Shown here: positions 34,122 through 43,227 of the stretch, piece after piece | Layout of the letters: the number at the start of each line of letters is the position of its first letter | Numbering within the stretch: position 1 is the stretch's first letter | Origin: Clostridium muellerianum | GTDB lineage: Bacteria > Bacillota > Clostridia > Clostridiales > Clostridiaceae | NCBI RefSeq assembly: GCF_012926525.1 | Contig: NZ_JABBNI010000014.1 | Coordinates: 1-64,000, forward strand | DNA: 64,000 bases | Direction: 5' to 3' | Translations under genes and position numbers: made by a program | The notes under the pieces: model-generated | What the model was told of the DNA's origin: nothing | What the model saw: only the letters and a program-made list of their open reading frames with translations | Database searches by the model: none

Positions 34122-35366
34122 ATGGATAATTTTGGAGTACAGTATTCAAACAAACCACCAAGAATAACTTTTGAAAAATATAATACATTACAAAAGCATA
34201 ATAAGGAGATTTCGGAGATTAAAGAAGTTCTTTGTAGATTACAGGCAGGATACACAAAAAGAGACATAGAAAAGATTGATGATTTTGTTAAAGAACTTTT
34301 TATAATGAAAGATGACACCTGTATTATTGGTACTGGAACAGGCGAACTGTTTTTAGGCATTGATCAAGTGAAAACATTGATTAAAAATGATTGGGAATAT
34401 TGGGGGGACGTTAATCTAGATTTAGAAAATGTACACATTGATTATAAGAATGAAGTTGCTTGGGTTGCTACAACAGGTACAATTAGATATACTTTTGAAG
34501 ATACACAAGAAAAGTATGATAATTATCTTAATTTTATCAAAAATAAGATTGAAAATCCTGAATTTACACCAAAGCAAAAAATTACCTTTATTAACTGGGT
34601 TTTGGCCTTAACATATCATCAACGTTTAGAGAAAAAAAGAGAATACTTATGGTCTTTACGATTAAGTGGAGTTCTCTTAAAATATGATAATAAGTGGAAA
34701 TTTTCTCATATCCAATTTTCTATGCCAAAAGCAAATTTTCCTGATGAACGTTTTGAAAACTCTAAAGAATATCTTGAAAGTTATAATAAGCAGAATGAAA
34801 TTGTAGATAAATACTTGGATAATCAGATAGATATAGAAGTAAAATCATTGATGATAAGTTTAGAAAAGGAGTTGGTTGGTCAAAAAGATATTTCAAGAGA
34901 ATTGGTGAATAAATATTTTGTAACAGAGAATATTCCTTATATTATTGGGCCGGATAATCAGTGGTGTATTGGAATAGATCAAATAAAAGAATTTTTTTCT
35001 GTAAACAATAATTCTATTCTTTCCTTAGATTTAGAACATGCTATTGCTTCAAATCAAAGTGGAATTACATGGTTTACTGCTTGTGGTATATTAAAGCAAA
35101 ACTTAACAGAGGATGAACTTTCTGCACGTGTTTTAGGTGAAATAGAAAGTTTGTTTCAATCGGATCTTACATCAAAAGAGAAACTCTTCGCTATACATAG
35201 AAGTGTAGCATATGTACTAAAAGAAAGCGCTACAGGTCAAGATTATACATGTCCTATTAGGCTTACAGCAGTAATTTCAAAATATATGGAAAGACTTGTT
35301 TTTCAACAGATTCATTTTTCATTTCCATTCTATTGGATATTTGAAGGGAAAATGGATAGTTTTTAA
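34122..35366 (+). CDS. Tandem SnoaL/NTF2-like domain protein
   Basis: 414 residues made of two copies of one fold. In each, a helical start (VLCRLQAGYTKRDIEKIDDF; SLEKELVGQKDISRELVNKY) leads to IIGTGTGELFLGIDQVKTLI or IIGPDNQWCIGIDQIKEFF, then a W-x-A-x-x-G strand (VAWVATTGTIRYTF; ITWFTACGILKQNL) and a closing Q-I-H-F-S-(M/F)-P (HIQFSMP; QIHFSFP). This is the NTF2/SnoaL_3 cone used as ligand pocket or enzyme. The ATG follows GGGAGGAG. Function unknown. The duplication is clear from the repeated motifs. Confidence 0.82.
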   Translation: MDNFGVQYSNKPPRITFEKYNTLQKHNKEISEIKEVLCRLQAGYTKRDIEKIDDFVKELFIMKDDTCIIGTGTGELFLGIDQVKTLIKNDWEYWGDVNLDLENVHIDYKNEVAWVATTGTIRYTFEDTQEKYDNYLNFIKNKIENPEFTPKQKITFINWVLALTYHQRLEKKREYLWSLRLSGVLLKYDNKWKFSHIQFSMPKANFPDERFENSKEYLESYNKQNEIVDKYLDNQIDIEVKSLMISLEKELVGQKDISRELVNKYFVTENIPYIIGPDNQWCIGIDQIKEFFSVNNNSILSLDLEHAIASNQSGITWFTACGILKQNLTEDELSARVLGEIESLFQSDLTSKEKLFAIHRSVAYVLKESATGQDYTCPIRLTAVISKYMERLVFQQIHFSFPFYWIFEGKMDSF

Positions 35367-35395
35367 GTTGATTTTTCTTAGATAGGGGTGAATTT

Positions 35396-36193
35396 ATGAA
35401 TAATGTTGTAAGTTTTTATGAAAAGTATGATGAGGAAGCTAGACTTACTAGCAACAATGCAAGAAAAGTTGAGTTTTATGTAACGACTACTATTTTAAAT
35501 CAATATATAAAAGGACATAGTAAAATTCTTGAATTAGGTGCAGGAACAGGAGTTTATTCCTTTTATTATGCAGACAGAGAAAATGATGTTCTTGCTACAG
35601 ATATAACACCAAAGCATATAGGTATTATTAAGCAAAAATTAAGTAAAAGAAAAAATAGTATTAATCTATCTACAGAAGTTTTAGATGCTGCTAATTTAAG
35701 TAATTATAAATCCGAAAGTTTTGATGTAGTATTGTGTCTTGGTCCTATGTATCATCTTACTAATGCATTGCATAGGGAGAAGTGTATTAAGGAGTCTTTA
35801 AGAGTATTAAAAAAGAATGGTATATTAGCAATTGCCTACATAAACAAGCATTTTGTACTTAATACAATTATGACGAAAGATAAAAAGTTTCTTACAAATA
35901 ATTTTATTGAGAAAGTTTTAAATACAGGTGTTATTAAAGAAGGACAAAAAGAGTGCTTTTGGACAGATGCTTTTTTTACAACCCCAATAGAAATGGAATC
36001 ATTTATTACAAAACTTAATACTCAAATTATTGATCATGTTGGAACTGATGGATTAAGCCCATTCTTGAAAGATTTTGTAGATAATATGAATGAAAAGGAG
36101 TATTCTGTATGGCTTAACTACAGTTTAAATAGTTGTAGAGAAAAAAGTATTTTAGGAATGAGCAATCATGGACTATTGATATGTAAAAAGTAA
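35396..36193 (+). CDS. SAM-dependent methyltransferase
   Basis: 265 residues, class I fold: motif I ILELGAGTGVYSFYYA, motif II DVLATDITPKHI and the post-motif FDVVLCLGPMYHLTN. ATG after AGGGGTGAA, 29 nt from the SnoaL-like gene, so possibly one transcript with it and with the Nudix gene 17 nt downstream. The target molecule is unknown. Confidence 0.88.
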   Translation: MNNVVSFYEKYDEEARLTSNNARKVEFYVTTTILNQYIKGHSKILELGAGTGVYSFYYADRENDVLATDITPKHIGIIKQKLSKRKNSINLSTEVLDAANLSNYKSESFDVVLCLGPMYHLTNALHREKCIKESLRVLKKNGILAIAYINKHFVLNTIMTKDKKFLTNNFIEKVLNTGVIKEGQKECFWTDAFFTTPIEMESFITKLNTQIIDHVGTDGLSPFLKDFVDNMNEKEYSVWLNYSLNSCREKSILGMSNHGLLICKK

Positions 36194-36210
36194 ATTTATG
36201 GAGGGTTGAA

Positions 36211-36603
36211 GTGGACACATATATAGGTTGTTCAATAATTATTTATGATAATGATAATAAAGTTTTAATAGCGAGAAGAAGTAGCACAAAGAAGAAATTC
36301 CCACTTATGTGGGAAACCATAGGTGGAGCATTGGAAAATAATGAAACAGCAGAAGAATGTATCCGTAGGGAGGTAATGGAGGAAATTAATTGCAACATCT
36401 TTGATTTAAAACTGTTTAAATATTATATTATAAATGAAGACAATAGATATATTTTGATTGTATATACGGGTAAAATAAATGAACAAATACAGCATAATTC
36501 AGAGATAGAACAAGTTAGATGGATTGATAAATTAGAAGTTGAAAAGTATGATTTTTGTGGGAATGATCTTGAAAAACTATTGGATTACTTCAGTATTAAT
36601 TAA
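36211..36603 (+). CDS. Nudix hydrolase
   Basis: 130 residues, GTG start after GGAGGG. Nudix box GGALENNETAEECIRREVME plus EIN; the residue after EE-I is Asn instead of Gly, a small deviation. The N-terminus VLIARRSSTKKKFPLMWETI is that of MutT/IDI-like members. Near the methyltransferase gene. Confidence 0.88.
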   Translation: MDTYIGCSIIIYDNDNKVLIARRSSTKKKFPLMWETIGGALENNETAEECIRREVMEEINCNIFDLKLFKYYIINEDNRYILIVYTGKINEQIQHNSEIEQVRWIDKLEVEKYDFCGNDLEKLLDYFSIN

Positions 36604-36686
36604 CATATGAGAGATTGAAAATATTCTTATGTGGAAACTCATGTGCAATTTTTGTAAACTAAAACTTGTTTTAAAAGAGGGGGGGA

Positions 36687-37472
36687 ATGATAGTGAAAGA
36701 AATTAATATCTATAAATTTGATAATAATGTGAAGGTTCATTATACAAAAAACAAGGTATCATTACATCAAGAGTATCGTGATAATATGGAAATATATTGG
36801 AAGTCATTGTTGAAAAGTGGTAAAAAATTTTTTAGAGGAGATGTTTTTACTATTACAAACATAAATTATCATGAACAAAGTATAGATATATATGTGGAAT
36901 TGACTGATTATGCACACTTTTTATATACCTTGGATAGGGGTATGTTTGATGAGAAGGACTGTAGAGTAATTTATACTTCTGTATTGATAGAAACCTGTGA
37001 TGGCAAGTTTGTTATAGGTGAGATGAATAGAGATACATTTGCTCCGAAAAAGCTGCAATTTGTAGGAGGTGGAATAGATAAAGATGATATAGATGGAGAT
37101 TTGCTGGACTTAGAGCATAATATTCGAAAAGAAATTTTTGAAGAGTTAGGTTTAGATACATATGATAAGAATATTACAAAAGATTTTAGACCATATTTTT
37201 TAAAAGATGGAGGAAAATCAAATTTTTTATCTGCTGTTTTTAAACTTGATTTGTTTTTGAATGAAGTAGAACTTGTAGACAGATTTCATAAATTTAGCGA
37301 AGAATTAATTAGTCAAGGGATAAGTCCAGAATTAAATTCTTTGATATTAATCAAAGCGGAACAAAAATCAGTTGAGAATTTTATTAACAACGATTTAAGG
37401 GAAAAAGATGAAAATCTTATTCCAATATTAAAGGCAGCTATTGGGTTATATAACATTAAAAATCTTTATTAA
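36687..37472 (+). CDS. Nudix-fold protein with N-terminal extension
   Basis: 261 residues. A 100-residue N-terminal part (with YAHFLYTLDRG) precedes a Nudix domain: GGGIDKDDIDGDLLDLEHNI, then RKEIFEELG. The spacing between the GG and REUxEE parts is longer than usual by some residues, and the pattern otherwise holds. Start ambiguous: ATG 36687 is close to GAGGGGGGG; GTG 36693 has better spacing. Substrate unknown. Confidence 0.78.
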   Translation: MIVKEINIYKFDNNVKVHYTKNKVSLHQEYRDNMEIYWKSLLKSGKKFFRGDVFTITNINYHEQSIDIYVELTDYAHFLYTLDRGMFDEKDCRVIYTSVLIETCDGKFVIGEMNRDTFAPKKLQFVGGGIDKDDIDGDLLDLEHNIRKEIFEELGLDTYDKNITKDFRPYFLKDGGKSNFLSAVFKLDLFLNEVELVDRFHKFSEELISQGISPELNSLILIKAEQKSVENFINNDLREKDENLIPILKAAIGLYNIKNLY

Positions 37473-37491
37473 TGAAAAATTAGTTTATTAA

Positions 37492-37584
37492 AACAATGAT
37501 AAGTCAAGCAATCTTATTAAGAAAAATGCTTTTGAATATAAAGGAATGGAAGAAGATTTTTACTGCTATGCAAGTGTAATTTAA
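37492..37584 (+). pseudogene. Remnant of a GNAT acetyltransferase C-terminus
   Basis: Thirty codons after a TAA read NNDKSSNLIKKNAFEYKGME, then EDFYCYASVI and a stop. N-x-x-S-x-x-L-x-K-K-x-x-F-x-Y-x-G is the usual end motif of RimJ-type GNAT proteins. It adjoins an intact GNAT gene that starts 51 nt later. No upstream body, so a stub. Confidence 0.5.
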
Positions 37585-37635
37585 GACGAAGATAATTTAT
37601 ATTAAGTGAATTATGAATTTTTAGGGGGAGTTTTT

Positions 37636-38196
37636 ATGTTAAAACATACTGGAACAAAAATAATAGAAACTCAAAGGCTTATATTGAGACGGTTTAAAAA
37701 TGAAGATGCTGCGGATATGTTTAATAATTGGGCTTCTGATGATGAGGTTACTAGATATGTTTCCTGGCAAACCCATAGTGACATTGAAGTAAGTAAAAAA
37801 GTACTTAAAATGTGGATTGATGAATATAGTAGCCAAGAAAATTATAATTGGGCAATAGAAATAAAAGAAAATGGAAGTGTAGTTGGTTCTATTGCACTTA
37901 TGAATATAGACAATAATATTGAAAACTGTGAGATTGGTTATTGCATAAGTAAGGCCTTTTGGAACAAAGGGATAACAACTGAAGCTTTTTCTGCGGTGAT
38001 TAATTTTGCTTTTAACGAAGTAGGGTTTGAACGTATAACCGGACGTCATCATGTTGACAATACAGCTTCTGGACGAGTCATGGAAAAGTGTGGTTTGAAA
38101 TATGAAGGTACTTTAAGAAAGATACATAGGATTAATACTGGTTCACTAGTAGACTGTAAATATTATTCAATATTAAAAGAAGAATATGTAGATTAG
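37636..38196 (+). CDS. RimJ/RimL-type GNAT acetyltransferase
   Basis: 186 residues from ATG 37636, 5 nt after GGGGGAG; the upstream in-frame start at 37606 has no site. ETQRLILRRFKNEDAADMFN is the classic N-terminus, CEIGYCISKAFWNKGITTEA the acetyl-CoA loop, and DNTASGRVMEKCGLKYEGTL the end motif. Such proteins acetylate ribosomal protein N-termini or small amines. Confidence 0.9.
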   Translation: MLKHTGTKIIETQRLILRRFKNEDAADMFNNWASDDEVTRYVSWQTHSDIEVSKKVLKMWIDEYSSQENYNWAIEIKENGSVVGSIALMNIDNNIENCEIGYCISKAFWNKGITTEAFSAVINFAFNEVGFERITGRHHVDNTASGRVMEKCGLKYEGTLRKIHRINTGSLVDCKYYSILKEEYVD

Positions 38197-38306
38197 TATA
38201 ACAATGGTTATATTTTTGATTATTAATAAGTCATGCTTTTCTTATATTGATGAACAATTGTAATTTATAACGTAACTAATAATATGAATAGAGAGGTGTA
38301 TATAAT

Positions 38307-39083
38307 ATGAGTAACTGGGCTGTAACAACAGAGGAAAGTAAAAAGAGATGGGATAAAAATGCTGACTTTTGGGATAAGAAAATGGGGGAACACAGCAATA
38401 AATTTCATAGAGAAATCGTTAGACCATCAACAGAAGAATTATTAGAGGTAAGTGAAGGTGAAGAAATATTAGATATTGCATGTGGCAATGGTAACTTTTC
38501 AAAAAGATTGGTTGATTTAGGAGCTAAAGTAACTGCGTTTGATTATAGTGTTAATTTAATAGAAAATGCTAAAAAAAGGTGTTCTTTATATTTAGATAAA
38601 ATTGAATTTAAAGTTATAGATGCAACAAACTATAATCAGCTTATTGAATTAGGGATTGAACATTTTGATAAAGCTGTAGCAAATATGGCCTTAATGGATA
38701 TTGCTGATATTGAACCGTTGCTTAGCGCAGTTTATAAATTATTGAAGCCAAAAGGAGTATTTGTATTCTCTATTATGCATCCATGTTTTCAATCACCTAA
38801 AATGAGAAAAGTTGTTGAAACAGAGGATTTAGGTGAAAAGGTAGAGACTAGAAATTCAATTCAAATATTTAATTACATAACGCCTCAATGCTATGAAGGT
38901 AGTGCAATAGTAGGACAACCAGTTTCACAATTATATTATCATAGGTCATTATCAGAACTACTTGAACAAAGCTTTAAAGCTGGTTTTGTAGTTACTGGTG
39001 TCAAAGAACCTGTGTTTAGCACAGATGAAATGGATTGGACGGAAATACCACCTGCACTTATTATTAGATTGAAAAAGTATTAA
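38307..39083 (+). CDS. SAM-dependent methyltransferase
   Basis: 258 residues. Motif I EEILDIACGNGNFSKRLVDL, motif II VTAFDYSVNLIENAKKRC, post-motif FDKAVANMALMDIADIE, and the ending WTEIPPALIIRLKK. The start SKKRWDKNADFWDKKMGEHS is common in a clostridial methyltransferase group. ATG after AGAGAGGTG. Target unknown. Confidence 0.88.
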   Translation: MSNWAVTTEESKKRWDKNADFWDKKMGEHSNKFHREIVRPSTEELLEVSEGEEILDIACGNGNFSKRLVDLGAKVTAFDYSVNLIENAKKRCSLYLDKIEFKVIDATNYNQLIELGIEHFDKAVANMALMDIADIEPLLSAVYKLLKPKGVFVFSIMHPCFQSPKMRKVVETEDLGEKVETRNSIQIFNYITPQCYEGSAIVGQPVSQLYYHRSLSELLEQSFKAGFVVTGVKEPVFSTDEMDWTEIPPALIIRLKKY

Positions 39084-39207
39084 AGACTTATATGATTACA
39101 AATAAATTATATAGATTAAATTTAAATTATAATCTTCTTATTTGGCGAACTTATTAATATGATGTTATAAGTAGAAAATAATATAAAAAGAAAAGAGGTG
39201 AGTTTTA

Positions 39208-39222
39208 GTGGGAGTATTATAA
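39208..39222 (+). promoter_or_regulatory. Tiny frame in a hairpin before the RmlD-like gene
   Basis: GTG GGA GTA TTA TAA has GAGGTGAG ahead and lies inside a 10-bp hairpin (39204-39213 with 39225-39234). The right arm runs into AAAGG, the ribosome-binding site of the next gene. Translation of this frame could open that site. Suggestive only. Confidence 0.3.
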
Positions 39223-39242
39223 ATTCTCACTAAAGGTAGTCT

Positions 39243-40061
39243 ATGAACAAGGTTTTAGTTATAGGTGGAAGCGGGTGTGTAGGAAAAGCAATAGTTGCTA
39301 AAATGAATAAATGTGATGAATTTGATGTTTATGCAACATACTTTAATAATCCAATTCCATTGAATGAAAATAAAAGCTTTAAACTAAATATTGAAGATGT
39401 TAATAACATAAATGATATATTAAACTTTCTAAAACCTAATATTGTAGTATCATGTTTAAGGGGAAATTATGATAAACAATTAATTGTTCATACAAAAATT
39501 GCTGAATATCTAAGAAAAAATCATGGTAGATTATATTTTTGTTCCACTACAAATGTTTTTGACAGTGATTTTAGCAGAGCCCATTATGAAGATGATTCGC
39601 CAAATTCCATTACTGAATATGGGCAATTTAAAATAGAATGTGAAAACATAATTACTGAAATATTACATCATAACGCTTGCATATTAAGGCTTCCTCAAGT
39701 TTGGGGAAAAGATTCTCCAAGAATGAAAGAGTTATTAAATCTACTGAACAATAATGAAAAGAGCATCGTTTATCCTAAGTTAATTATAAATACTATTACT
39801 GATGTAATGATAGCAGAGAAAGTATTTTATATAATTAAGTATGATTTAAAGGGGATTTTTCATTTAGCAGCGGAGGATGTAATTAACTATAAAGATTTTT
39901 ATAATGAGTTAATAATAGGGTTAGGATTCAGTGAAGCTAGAATAGAAGAAAATTTTAAAGAAGAAGGGTACTTTGCAATATTATCAAAGAGAAATAATGG
40001 ATTTCCTGATCAGTTAAGATTAACAAATAAATCGATGATTACTTATTTAATTAATTCATAG
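39243..40061 (+). CDS. RmlD-like NAD(P)-dependent sugar-nucleotide reductase
   Basis: 272 residues. Rossmann start VLVIGGSGCVGKAIVAKM (G-x-x-G-x-x-G), Y-x-x-x-K catalytic pair as ITEYGQFKIECE, and VVSCLRGNYDKQL. The family reduces dTDP-4-dehydrorhamnose; other members act on different nucleotide sugars. No rml genes accompany it. Its site AAAGG is weak and may be masked by a hairpin. Confidence 0.8.
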   Translation: MNKVLVIGGSGCVGKAIVAKMNKCDEFDVYATYFNNPIPLNENKSFKLNIEDVNNINDILNFLKPNIVVSCLRGNYDKQLIVHTKIAEYLRKNHGRLYFCSTTNVFDSDFSRAHYEDDSPNSITEYGQFKIECENIITEILHHNACILRLPQVWGKDSPRMKELLNLLNNNEKSIVYPKLIINTITDVMIAEKVFYIIKYDLKGIFHLAAEDVINYKDFYNELIIGLGFSEARIEENFKEEGYFAILSKRNNGFPDQLRLTNKSMITYLINS

Positions 40062-40150
40062 TTTGATATAGATTTTCGAATTATATGCTTTATGTACAAT
40101 TAAAAAACATTTAAATTATAATAGTTAGGTGAAGCAGGATATTTAAAATA

Positions 40151-40183
40151 TACTACTTTACCTTTGTTTTTAGTAAAGTAGTA
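40151..40183 (+). terminator. Terminator after the RmlD-like gene
   Basis: A perfect 11-bp stem (40151-40161 with 40173-40183) extended by atttaa/ttaaat, then CTTTTTAA. The rest of 40062-40351 is AT-rich and shows no gene. Confidence 0.75.
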
Positions 40184-40351
40184 CTTAAATCTTTTTAATG
40201 AAAATTAGGTTGAAAATAAAAAGTTTAAGGAGTATAATACTTACTTTAAAAGTTAAATTATGTTTAATAATATAAATTCGTACAAATTTTTAAGCAAAGA
40301 AATTTTGAATTCTATTTATAAACAATTTTAATTGGAAAAGGGGATGTTTTC

Positions 40352-41053
40352 GTGTTTGAAGAAAGTATACAAAAAATATTAGATAACTTTATGATTGACT
40401 ATTATGGAGTGGCAGATATAAGTGAATATGAAAGTGAAATTGTGAAATATGGAGGGGAGCTTGTAGCTGGATATCCAAGAGCTATTTCAATGGGAATTGT
40501 ATTTCCATCTACTATTGTTGAACATTTAAATGATTGTAATAACACTGTTAAAATAGAATATGATCACTGTTATGAAGTTATAAATAATAGGCTAGATAAT
40601 GTAGCTTCAATAATAAGTTCTTATATAAATAAAGAAGGATATAGGGCTCTGCCAATATCTGCAGCAGAAAGAGTAAATAGTGATTATATAAATGCAGCAT
40701 TTTCACATAAGATTGCAGCAAGATTAGCTGGACACGGATGGATAGGCAAAAACTGTCTTTTAATAACACCAGATCATGGTCCAAGAGTAAGGTGGATAAG
40801 CATATTAACTGATGCACCATTAAGTGTTACAGGCAAAAAAATTGAGCAAAGATGTGGAAGCTGTATGGCTTGTGTGAAAATATGCCCAACTAAATCACTT
40901 CATGGTAGAAATTATAAAGAAGGTGAGGAACGTGAAGAAAGATTTGATGTGAAAAAATGTGATAAGTATTTTAATGAAATGAAAAATGATGAGAAAGTAC
41001 CTGTATGCGGTATGTGTTTATATGTATGCCCTTATGGTAGAAAGAAAGATTAA
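40352..41053 (+). CDS. QueG-like 4Fe-4S protein (second copy type)
   Basis: 233 residues, GTG start after AAAAGGGG. AARLAGHGWIGKNCLLITPDHG matches the GEL-A-G-x-G-x-x-G-K-N segment of epoxyqueuosine-reductase relatives; cysteine motifs are CGSCMACVKICP and, further on, CGMCLYVCP. It is related in layout to 3651-4334 but not a recent copy. Shorter than QueG; likely a corrinoid- or cluster-dependent reductase of unknown substrate. Confidence 0.78.
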   Translation: MFEESIQKILDNFMIDYYGVADISEYESEIVKYGGELVAGYPRAISMGIVFPSTIVEHLNDCNNTVKIEYDHCYEVINNRLDNVASIISSYINKEGYRALPISAAERVNSDYINAAFSHKIAARLAGHGWIGKNCLLITPDHGPRVRWISILTDAPLSVTGKKIEQRCGSCMACVKICPTKSLHGRNYKEGEEREERFDVKKCDKYFNEMKNDEKVPVCGMCLYVCPYGRKKD

Positions 41054-41400
41054 AAGGGTGTTATTTAGTATATTTTAAAATAATATTTAGAATGAAACTT
41101 ATTATGAAATGAAAAATTTTAGCTTTTAATTTATAATATTTAATTTTTTTCAGTTATTCATAAAATGTTAAAAAAATGTACATAAACATGCAACAAAAAT
41201 TACACAAGAATGTAACAATTACTATATATAATAATGAGTATACTAAGGAAATAAAACTTAGAGAAAAAATAGAATATAATAAGTCCCCCTTATTATAGAT
41301 ATATTTTGTTTTAAATAAGCACTGGTGAATAACACTGGTGCTCATTTAATTTGACTATTTGTTTATTTACTTATGATACTTTTAATAATAATCATAAAAA
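41054..41400. other. Intergenic region with possible small RNA
   Basis: About 350 bp. A TATAAT-like stretch near 41225-41232 and a hairpin terminator at 41318-41342 would delimit a transcript of about 100 nt without a reading frame. No conserved RNA family is recognised. Confidence 0.3.
41318..41342 (+). terminator. Hairpin terminator in the intergenic region
   Basis: agcactggtg with cactggtgct, ten pairs including two G-U, loop AATAA, then CATTTAATTT. CACTGGTG also appears as a direct repeat. Confidence 0.5.
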
Positions 41401-41727
41401 TTAAATAGAAATCTTTAAAAAACCAAAAAAGTATACAAGAATAGTTAAAGTAATTGCATAAATAAGTAAGGCCAGCAACTTGGGGTGTTTGTCTAAAGAA
41501 TTTGTATTAAGTTTTTGAGAATTGACTTGTAGGAACCAATAAAAAATAAAAAGCGGACAAAAACTTAATAATAGGTCCAATCCTGGAATGGTATCAAGTT
41601 TTTGTAGTATATAATCTTGGATTGTAACTATAAAACTAATCATAATCCAAAATATAAAAGTGGAAATAACATTATATAAAATATATTCAAATAAATTCAA
41701 GTTCCTTTTATCATATTCAAATATCAA
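41401..41727 (-). CDS. Small membrane protein, unknown
   Basis: 108 residues from a TTG start with GTGAGGGAT about 8 nt ahead. Three hydrophobic segments (NVISTFIFWIMISFIVTI, LLLSFCPLFIFYWFL, LLALLIYAITLTILVYFFGF). No family recognised and no partner. The good ribosome-binding site and membrane pattern argue it is real. Confidence 0.55.
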   Translation of the reverse strand: MIFEYDKRNLNLFEYILYNVISTFIFWIMISFIVTIQDYILQKLDTIPGLDLLLSFCPLFIFYWFLQVNSQKLNTNSLDKHPKLLALLIYAITLTILVYFFGFLKISI

Positions 41728-41857
41728 TAAATATCCCTCACTTTATAATTCAATCTTTATATATTATTATTATGAGCATATATAAGAAATATGATATGAA
41801 GGATTAACTAGGGACAAAGTTTTTGTATGCAGCATGACTCTAATCATATATTAAATA

Positions 41858-41896
41858 ACACAGATAGTAAAGTTAAAGTTTGTTTGCTACCTGTGT
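41858..41896 (-). terminator. Terminator after the nitroreductase gene
   Basis: acacagatagtaaa (41858-41871) with tttgctacctgtgt (41883-41896), one mismatch and one G-U on the minus strand, then TATTTAAT. Confidence 0.6.
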
Positions 41897-41914
41897 ATAA
41901 TTGAGTATATTGTT

Positions 41915-42472
41915 TTATTTGGAAAATATTAAAGGACTTTTTCTTTTTGGTGAAGTTAATTTAGTTTTCATATATCCCATACTCATAGGACAAACTAATT
42001 CGAAGTTTTCAGGCACGCCATGTTTTTCTTTAAATTCTTTTGTATTTAAAGTATGTTCTGCAAATCCAATCCAGCAAGTTCCTATGTTCATGCTATTAGC
42101 AGCTAGCATAATATTACCTGTTGCAAGGCTGCAATCATAAACATACCAATGAGATTCCGTATTTCCATAAATAATCAGTAAAGTGTTTGCACGATTAAAA
42201 ATACTATAGCCTGGATTTTTTAACCAGTTCTCATACTGCTGTAAATAAGGGTATTTTTCAAGGTTATTAAGCAAATAATGTTTTGTCATTTCAGATAATG
42301 AGTCTATTTCATTTTTATCCTGAATGATTACAAATCCCCATGGTTCCATTCCAGAACCTGTTGCAGCTTTTGTTCCAAGTTCAATAAGATTAGTCAGGGT
42401 TTCTTTTGGTATTATATCATCGGTATAGGCACGAACACTCCTTCTACTGTTAATACATTCTAAAATTTCCAT
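41915..42472 (-). CDS. Nitroreductase-family protein
   Basis: 185 residues from ATG 42472, which has GAAAGGGGAA ahead; the start at 42526 is too long. SRRSVRAYTDDIIPKETL is the FMN-binding N-terminus, GTKAATGSGMEPWGFVIIQD the central segment, and GFAEHTLNTKEFKEKHGVPE with LVCPMSMGYMK the end. These FMN enzymes reduce nitro groups, quinones or enones with NAD(P)H. Confidence 0.9.
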   Translation of the reverse strand: MEILECINSRRSVRAYTDDIIPKETLTNLIELGTKAATGSGMEPWGFVIIQDKNEIDSLSEMTKHYLLNNLEKYPYLQQYENWLKNPGYSIFNRANTLLIIYGNTESHWYVYDCSLATGNIMLAANSMNIGTCWIGFAEHTLNTKEFKEKHGVPENFELVCPMSMGYMKTKLTSPKRKSPLIFSK

Positions 42473-42953
42473 TTTTGTAATTCCCCTTTCATCATACGCG
42501 TTTTTTATTTTATATATCATTTTCATAATTTTAGATATATCACCTATTCTATCATTTTAATTTAATCTTTTCAAATTTGGATATATCACTAAAAATTTCT
42601 CATTTAAAAGTAAAGAAATTTTTAAAATTAAGTTAAGAGTTTTGCTTTTTTTTTAGAATTCATACAAAAATTATAAATATTTAAGATATAAAGTTCTCAC
42701 TAGAACTGCAGAAAGTGTGATATATTACCAATCCATAAGGCGTGAACTTAATATCAATAGCTTTTATGGGAATATTAGCTTTATTAATGGCAAGGTTTAC
42801 AGTGCTAATGAAAAATTTTTAAAAGTAAAAAGCAATTTGCAATTTCTTTGCAAGTCACGATTATTATTACATATGTGTATTCTATATGTACACACTTTTT
42901 GAACATTAAAACACAAAAAAATGAAAAAACAAGATATAAAAAATTCATTTTCG
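42473..42953. other. Intergenic region upstream of the liv operon
   Basis: About 480 bp, AT-rich. One 60-codon open frame (42717-42902) has no ribosome-binding site and no known relative. Nothing else recognised. Confidence 0.4.
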
Positions 42954-42982
42954 TTGACAGAAGAAAAATTATAATATACAAT
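42954..42982 (+). promoter_or_regulatory. Sigma-A promoter of the liv operon
   Basis: TTGACA (42954-42959) and TACAAT (42977-42982), 17 nt apart. The leader of about 240 nt to the first ATG has small hairpins but no T-box or terminator that I can see. Confidence 0.65.
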
Positions 42983-43227
42983 ACAATATAAATAAATTGT
43001 CAATAAATAAAGGTGTTTCTTGACATAATGTTAAAACTTAAAGGCATTTATGAAAAAATGCATCAAAAAAATTGACAGAAGACATTCTAAAGACATTAAA
43101 AATGTTAAAGAAAACAAGAAGTGTATTGCATAAATTACATGCATTAATATTCAATACTGAGTTGTTTTCAAAATATATGTCTTTGTATGACACACATTTA
43201 CAGCTAGAGTTAAGGAGGCTATTTATT

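Noticed and set aside
41318-41342. CACTGGTG direct repeat as a possible regulator site or attachment site.
   Set aside because: The copies form the two arms of a terminator hairpin and need no other explanation.
42717-42902. Plus-strand 61-codon frame upstream of the liv operon.
   Set aside because: No ribosome-binding site and no recognisable motif; the liv promoter lies beyond it.
43072-43227. Longer N-terminus for the branched-chain amino-acid binding protein.
   Set aside because: The lipoprotein signal and TAAGGAGG fix the start at 43228; the upstream part is leader RNA.
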